Below are positions 42,696-46,717 of a DNA stretch of 46,717 nt, piece after piece. A model generated the notes under the pieces. The model did not search any database. It was given only the letters and a program-made list of their open reading frames with translations, and was not told the DNA's origin. The stretch comes from CAYNGH01 sp964396845. GTDB taxonomy: Bacteria; Vulcanimicrobiota; JAJTBE01; CAYNGH01. The position numbers and the translations under genes are program-made. Numbering within the stretch: position 1 is the stretch's first letter; each line of letters opens with the position of its first letter. The stretch covers positions 1-46,717 of the forward strand of contig CAYNGH010000007.1 in NCBI GenBank assembly GCA_964396845.1, read 5' to 3'.

Positions 42696-43320
42696 TATGC
42701 AGGAATTAATCAAAATCATTAAAAACGGAATCACCGACGAGAACGCAGTTTTCACCCTGGCTCTGGGGCTTTGTCCCGCGCTGGCGGTGACCACCACCTT
42801 GGACAACGGACTGGGAATGGGCCTGGCGTTGATTTTTGTTCTCACCTGTTCTGTCACCATCGCATCCCTGGTGCGGAGTATCATTCAGCCCAGGGTGAGG
42901 ATACCGGTGTTTCTGGCCATCATCGCCTGTTTTGTCACCATTACGGATTTGACCCTGAAGGCATATGTGCCGGTGCTGGCCAAGTCCCTGGGGATTTTTG
43001 TCCCTCTGATTGTGGTCAACTGTACGGTTCTTGGCCGGGTGGAGGTTTTCGCCTCAAAACAGCCTCCCCTGAAAGCCTTCGCCGACGGCATCGGAATGGG
43101 ACTTGGATTCACCCTGGCCCTGGCAGTCATCGGCCTTATCCGGGAGGTGCTGGGAGCGGGAACGGTAACCTTGCTGGGGACAAAGCTTTTCACCATCCCG
43201 GTTTTCTCTCCTGCCAGCATCATGATACTGGCCCCGGGGGGGTTCCTCACCATCGGCGTGCTGATGGGATTGATTTCGTGGTATCAGAAGCGTCAGACCC
43301 TGTCGAAGATTGCCAGTTAA
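42688..43320 (+). CDS. rnfE: Rnf complex subunit RnfE
   Basis: 210 residues; an ATG at 42697 with AGGATG upstream is an alternative start. Six membrane helices typical of RnfE/RnfA: LALGLCPALAVTTTLDNGLG, RIPVFLAIIACFVTITDLTL, PLIVVNCTVLGRVEVFA and FADGIGMGLGFTLAL. The Asn-Cys-Thr motif marks the half-channel that shares an Fe-S cluster with RnfA. It overlaps the end of rnfG by 8 bases. Confidence 0.94.
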   Translation: MNNMQELIKIIKNGITDENAVFTLALGLCPALAVTTTLDNGLGMGLALIFVLTCSVTIASLVRSIIQPRVRIPVFLAIIACFVTITDLTLKAYVPVLAKSLGIFVPLIVVNCTVLGRVEVFASKQPPLKAFADGIGMGLGFTLALAVIGLIREVLGAGTVTLLGTKLFTIPVFSPASIMILAPGGFLTIGVLMGLISWYQKRQTLSKIAS

Positions 43321-43341
43321 AAGGGAGTCCGGCAGGATCAT

Positions 43342-43404
43342 ATGCTTCCCGAGCTACCTCCCGACGAGCTGATTCACGGAGAACTGGCGGACAAGGCCCT
43401 GTAA
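43342..43404 (+). CDS. Possible 20-codon ORF between rnfE and rnfA
   Basis: AGGAT lies before an ATG opening MLPELPPDELIHGELADKAL and then TAA. It sits in the 129-base space between rnfE and rnfA, in an otherwise tight operon. It could be a small subunit, or the C-terminus of RnfE displaced by a frameshift, or nothing. Only the ribosome site and position support it. Confidence 0.25.
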   Translation: MLPELPPDELIHGELADKAL

Positions 43405-43449
43405 TGAAGAATCCGCCCCGATCAAGAAAAGTCATATCAAGGAGTCAAG

Positions 43450-44052
43450 ATGGATAACGGATCATTTCTCTCACAGCTGTTTGTGATACTAACAGGAGCA
43501 GTCCTGATAAACAATTTCGTGCTGACCCAGTTTCTGGGGCTTTGTACATTCTTTGGAGTGTCCAAAAAGGTGGAACCCTCGGTGGGCCTGGGTTTTGCAG
43601 TCATATTCGTGATGGGAGCCTCATCCCTCATTGCATCAATCCTGTTCCGATATGTTCTGCTTCCCCTGAAACTGGAATATATGAGGATTGTGGTGTTCAT
43701 CATTGTAATCGCCTCATTTGTTCAGCTGGTGGAGATATACACCCGGAAGATGATGCCGGGTCTGTTCAAGCAGTTGGGGGTTTACCTTGTAATCACCGCC
43801 ACCAACTGTGCGGTGCTGGCGGCTCCCCTCCTGAATGTGGAGCAGGGATACGGCGTTCTTCTGTCAACCTTCCACGGCATATGCGCCGGGGCCGGCTTCA
43901 TGCTGGCCATTGTCCTTCTGTCCTACATCCGGGAGAGGCTTGCCCTTTGCGATGTACCCGGCCCCCTCAAGGGGATGCCCATTTCATTCATCGCCACAGG
44001 GCTTATGGCCATAGCCTTCATGGGGTTTTCCGGTTTGAAGATCCCTTTTTAA
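43450..44052 (+). CDS. rnfA: Rnf complex subunit RnfA
   Basis: 200 residues, ATG with AAGGAG 6 bases upstream. Six membrane helices; INNFVLTQFLGLCTFFGVSK and VITATNCAVLAAPLL hold the two conserved Cys sites of RnfA, which with RnfE binds a membrane-embedded 2Fe-2S cluster. Length and order match the family. Confidence 0.95.
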   Translation: MDNGSFLSQLFVILTGAVLINNFVLTQFLGLCTFFGVSKKVEPSVGLGFAVIFVMGASSLIASILFRYVLLPLKLEYMRIVVFIIVIASFVQLVEIYTRKMMPGLFKQLGVYLVITATNCAVLAAPLLNVEQGYGVLLSTFHGICAGAGFMLAIVLLSYIRERLALCDVPGPLKGMPISFIATGLMAIAFMGFSGLKIPF

Positions 44053-44079
44053 CCCATATCCAGAAGAGGTTTGCAAACA

Positions 44080-44946
44080 ATGGATTTAATGCCGATAGTT
44101 ACAGTAGTAGTGATGGTTTCCGGAGTCGGAGCCGTTCTTGGAGCGGGTCTTGCATCTGCAGCCCAGTATTTTCATGTGGAAGTGGACCCGAAAATATCCC
44201 AGGTGGAGGAAGCCCTGCCGGGGATTAACTGCGGAGCCTGCGGTTATGCCGGATGCGCCGGCTACGCCGAAGCAGTGGCCACGGATCCACAGGTCGGGGC
44301 AAACCTCTGCATCCCCGGCGGTGACAAGACATCCGACGAGATCGCCCGGATTACCGGCAAAGATGCGGTAGCCGGAATTAAGAGGATTGCCATCCTTCGA
44401 TGCGCCCAGGACAAACGCCGGGCCGCGCCCCCTAAATTCGAATATCAGGGAGTTATGGACTGCGCCGCCATCGAACTGCTTCACGGCGGGGGATTCACCT
44501 GCCGTTTCGCCTGTGCCGGCCTTGGAAGCTGTGCCCGGGCCTGTCCCGTGGGAGCCATCACCATGGAGCATGGCCGTCCTATGGTGGATCCCGGCAAATG
44601 CACCGGTTGCGGAATATGCGTAAAAATATGCCCCAGGGATGTTCTGGAACTGGCGGTTCATCCCGGCAGGGTTCAGGTTTACTGCCGAAACACCGGAGCA
44701 CCAAAAGAAAAGCGGAAGATTTGCTATTCCGCCTGCATCGGTTGCCGGCTGTGCCAGAAGTTCTGCCCCTACGATGCGGTTGTCATCGAGAACAACCTTG
44801 CCCGCATCGATCATGAAAAATGCCCCCAGGACTGCCCCAGGCCCTGCCTCGACAAATGCCCCACCGGGGCCATCCTTGCCCGGGGAGAAGAAGCCGGCCC
44901 CAGGAATGCTCCGCTCCTTGAAAAACATCGGGATCTGCTGGTGTAA
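44080..44946 (+). CDS. rnfB: Rnf complex ferredoxin-like subunit RnfB
   Basis: 288 residues from the ATG at 44080 (AGAGG about 10 bases upstream; a TTG at 44071 is also open). An N-terminal membrane anchor is followed by the 4Fe-4S domain PGINCGACGYAGCAGYAEAV with a fourth Cys in ANLCIPGG. Then come ferredoxin motifs: CAGLGSCARACPVGAI, CTGCGICVKICPRDV, CIGCRLCQKFCPYDAV, and a C-terminal Cys cluster (CPQDCPRPCLDKCP). It takes electrons from reduced ferredoxin and passes them to the membrane subunits. Last gene of the operon. Confidence 0.95.
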   Translation: MDLMPIVTVVVMVSGVGAVLGAGLASAAQYFHVEVDPKISQVEEALPGINCGACGYAGCAGYAEAVATDPQVGANLCIPGGDKTSDEIARITGKDAVAGIKRIAILRCAQDKRRAAPPKFEYQGVMDCAAIELLHGGGFTCRFACAGLGSCARACPVGAITMEHGRPMVDPGKCTGCGICVKICPRDVLELAVHPGRVQVYCRNTGAPKEKRKICYSACIGCRLCQKFCPYDAVVIENNLARIDHEKCPQDCPRPCLDKCPTGAILARGEEAGPRNAPLLEKHRDLLV

Positions 44947-45077
44947 ATAAAATAACAAAAGAATCCCTCCGGGGATGAGTATAGATTTTGGGTCAGGTGA
45001 AAGCCTGTCCTAAATTTTTTTTAAGAAAACCAAGCCATTTATCCGCCGGGTTTGCCGGCAGAAAAGAGGGACAGCCG

Positions 45078-46184
45078 ATGATGAAAACAGATGTTGACCT
45101 TTGTGCCATAGCCCGAAAAGTTGCGGGAGAATGCCTCAGAATAAGGCCCGGAGAAAATTTCTGGATATCGTGTTCCGACAGTTTTTACTACGACTTCGCC
45201 CAGGAGATGGCTATGGCATCCATCGAAAGGGGAGCATATCCCTACATCACTATGTCTTCCGATGCCATAGCCCGAAAGAAATATGACAACTCCCTGGATT
45301 ATCTCAAGAAACCCGCAGTTTTCTCTCCTGCCATCATCGAAGTGGCCGATGTGATGCTTCACCTGGGGTTTCCAAAAGATCCCCTTTACCTCGACGGTGT
45401 TTCACCCTCGAAGCTGGCAGCAGGGGCCATAGGTAGCAGGAGTTACACCGAAGCACTTCTCAAAAGAAACCAAAAACGGGGCAACTTGAGGTGTTCATCA
45501 TTCTTATACCCCACCCCGGAAGCTGCCGACAAGTACAATATTCCATACGAAGAGTATCATGACCTTATCTGGAAAGCAGTTGACATTGACTATCAGGCCC
45601 TTTCAACCCGGGCCAGAGAGCTTGCCCGAATCCTCGACGAAGGAAGCAGTGTCCACATCAAAACCCCCGACGGCACTGATCTGACCTTTTCCATAGAGGG
45701 ACGGCACCCCCTCATCGATGACGGAATCATGGACCAGGAAGACATCGATAAGAACATGTATCTTCAGAACCTCCCCACCGGCGAAGTCTATATCGCACCA
45801 GTGGAGGACTCCGCCACAGGAACCGCAGTGTTTCAATACAACATCTTTCATGGAAAACCCCTGGTGAACTTTCGGGTTCGTTTCCAAGAAGGCAGAATCG
45901 TTGAGATGGAAGCCGATGAAGGCCTGGATCATTACCGGGATATAATGGAAAAACAGACCGGAGAAAAATACCGCATCGCAGAACTGGGCATCGGCCTGAA
46001 CCCGGAGGTGACCAGAGTAACCGGAGAACTGGCCCTGGATGAGAAAATCATCGGCACCATCCATATCGCCACCGGAGAAAACCGGATGTTTGACGGCGGA
46101 AGAAACCAATCCTCTATCCACTGGGATATGGTGATGATGAACCCGCAGCTGACCATCGACGGAAAAACAATACCCCTTCAATAA
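45078..46184 (+). CDS. M29-family (thermophilic) aminopeptidase
   Basis: 368 residues from the ATG at 45078 (GAGGGA 6 bases upstream). The C-terminal half has the M29 metal-site motifs in order: NLPTGEVYIAPVEDSATGTA, GLNPEVTR, IIGTIHIATGEN and SSIHWDMVMMNPQL. The N-terminal half is the usual domain that closes over the site. These are cytoplasmic, metal-dependent, broad-specificity aminopeptidases. It follows rnfB by 131 bases on the same strand and probably has its own promoter, but I could not see one. Confidence 0.9.
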   Translation: MMKTDVDLCAIARKVAGECLRIRPGENFWISCSDSFYYDFAQEMAMASIERGAYPYITMSSDAIARKKYDNSLDYLKKPAVFSPAIIEVADVMLHLGFPKDPLYLDGVSPSKLAAGAIGSRSYTEALLKRNQKRGNLRCSSFLYPTPEAADKYNIPYEEYHDLIWKAVDIDYQALSTRARELARILDEGSSVHIKTPDGTDLTFSIEGRHPLIDDGIMDQEDIDKNMYLQNLPTGEVYIAPVEDSATGTAVFQYNIFHGKPLVNFRVRFQEGRIVEMEADEGLDHYRDIMEKQTGEKYRIAELGIGLNPEVTRVTGELALDEKIIGTIHIATGENRMFDGGRNQSSIHWDMVMMNPQLTIDGKTIPLQ

Positions 46185-46226
46185 CAAGGCCATCCAAAAT
46201 GAGAAGGAAACTTTGGCTTTTCTTGG

Positions 46227-46378
46227 CTTGATTCCTTGCCTTGATTCCTTGGAGAACCTTTTTCTTGCCCCATTTAAAATGGAGGAATGTTTCTCGGGAT
46301 TGAGTTTTTCCGAAATGTCCCATCATCGGGCCGATTTATATGTTTTCCTTATTCAAACCCTTTGTAAAGGTTCTCCAA
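46227..46378. repeat. Short direct and inverted repeats after the aminopeptidase gene
   Basis: CTTGATTCCTTG occurs twice with a 13-base period (46227-46238, 46240-46251). GGAGAACCTTT (46251-46261) is complementary to AAAGGTTCTCC at about 46367-46377. A 60-codon frame inside (46213-46395) has no ribosome site. The element may be a large imperfect hairpin or a mobile-element remnant. Confidence 0.5.
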
Positions 46379-46413
46379 ACCTGGAAAAAAGATAACTCAC
46401 ACCGACACATAAA

Positions 46414-46651
46414 CAACGGCCCGAAAGTTTTAGCCCACCGATCATGACTATCCCGTGTCATATTGGGCACTTCCAAAGTGCCAAAAAGAACTTCAACGAG
46501 GGCTTCGCCAGTTCTAACTAAACATAAGAATATAATAAGGAAATGAGAACGCCCACCGAATCATAACCCACGGCCCGAGAGTTATATCCCAACAATCATG
46601 ATAATCCCGACTCATATTCCCCGATTCTAAATCGGGCACTTCTAAAGTGCC
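46414..46651. repeat. Imperfect direct repeat with short hairpins
   Basis: A segment starting CGGCCCGAAAGTTTTA (46414) recurs as CGGCCCGAGAGTTATA about 157 bases later. Each copy continues with a similar ATCATGA-x-TATCCCG-like stretch, TCATATT, and a hairpin GGGCACTT-CNA-AAGTGCC (8-base arms in the second copy, GGGCACTTCTAAAGTGCCC). No open frame with a ribosome site lies in 46185-46717. The two copies differ at many positions, so the duplication is old or represents members of a dispersed intergenic repeat family. Confidence 0.6.
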
Positions 46652-46717
46652 CCACGGCCTGGGAGGTTTTTTTGCCGGGCTGGTTTGACAGTCTGCATCG
46701 GCCTTGATCCTTTCATC

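Noticed and set aside
44086..44958. 290-codon minus-strand frame
   Set aside because: Antisense of rnfB, whose Cys motifs are unmistakable.

Overview
The window looks like the chromosome of a diderm, probably anaerobic or facultative bacterium that I cannot place in a phylum. A predicted outer-membrane barrel (DUF2490-type), periplasmic proteins and two PilT-type pilus ATPases point to two membranes. Yet the sigma factor at 29750-30394 is very close to Firmicutes SigH (Spo0H) and lies downstream of an rlmB-type gene, as in Firmicutes. That mix suggests a deep or candidate lineage near the diderm Terrabacteria. I see no phage genes, insertion sequences, CRISPR arrays, rRNA or complete tRNA genes.

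Layout. 1-555: a perfect-consensus leftward promoter at the edge and otherwise no gene. 556-1908: a single-pass membrane protein with a Pro/Thr stalk and a possible PilP/GspC-like C-terminus. 1905-14577 (minus): a long gene run, transcribed right to left, made of a PNPOx-fold protein, two complete 2-oxo-acid dehydrogenase complexes in tandem (E1alpha-E1beta-E2-E3 twice), a NifS-like protein, a NifU-like scaffold and a DUF2877 (AllH-type) protein. Two members of this run are catalytically odd: the NifS homologue has Asn where the PLP lysine should be, and the second E3 has lost its NAD-binding glycine motif. 14711-15958 (minus): ybeY and a fused lipid kinase/PAP2 phosphatase. 16101-17663: histidine ammonia-lyase.

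17753-23401: the most unusual locus. A giant acidic coiled-coil protein of at least about 1370 residues, with a 40-residue tandem repeat, ends in a complete PilT ATPase. It is followed by a second, shorter PilT paralogue; both end in the same LMSWL tail. A 100-base run of Ns lies exactly inside the tandem repeat and artificially breaks the frame.

23450-27873: an alpha/beta hydrolase, a PhaR-type regulator, a DUF2490 barrel and a charged coiled-coil protein. 27874-30940 is AT-rich and sparsely coding; it holds a Met/Gly-rich protein with an EF-hand loop, sigH behind a perfect promoter, and inverted repeats. 30941-33673 (minus): yebC, ruvC, a sirtuin and rlmB. 33704-40599: a secreted protein, a GH3 glycosidase, a membrane protein resembling an inactive M48 peptidase, an ABC ATPase, hutI and ispD. 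40706-44946: an Rnf operon in the order D-G-E-A-B without rnfC, preceded by a promoter and a terminator-like hairpin. 45078-46184: an M29 aminopeptidase, then a repeat-rich tail.

Taken together the genes imply oxidation of pyruvate and related 2-oxo acids, histidine breakdown, Rnf-coupled ion pumping between ferredoxin and NAD, and type IV pilus-like machinery. All assignments come from reading motifs; no database search was run.
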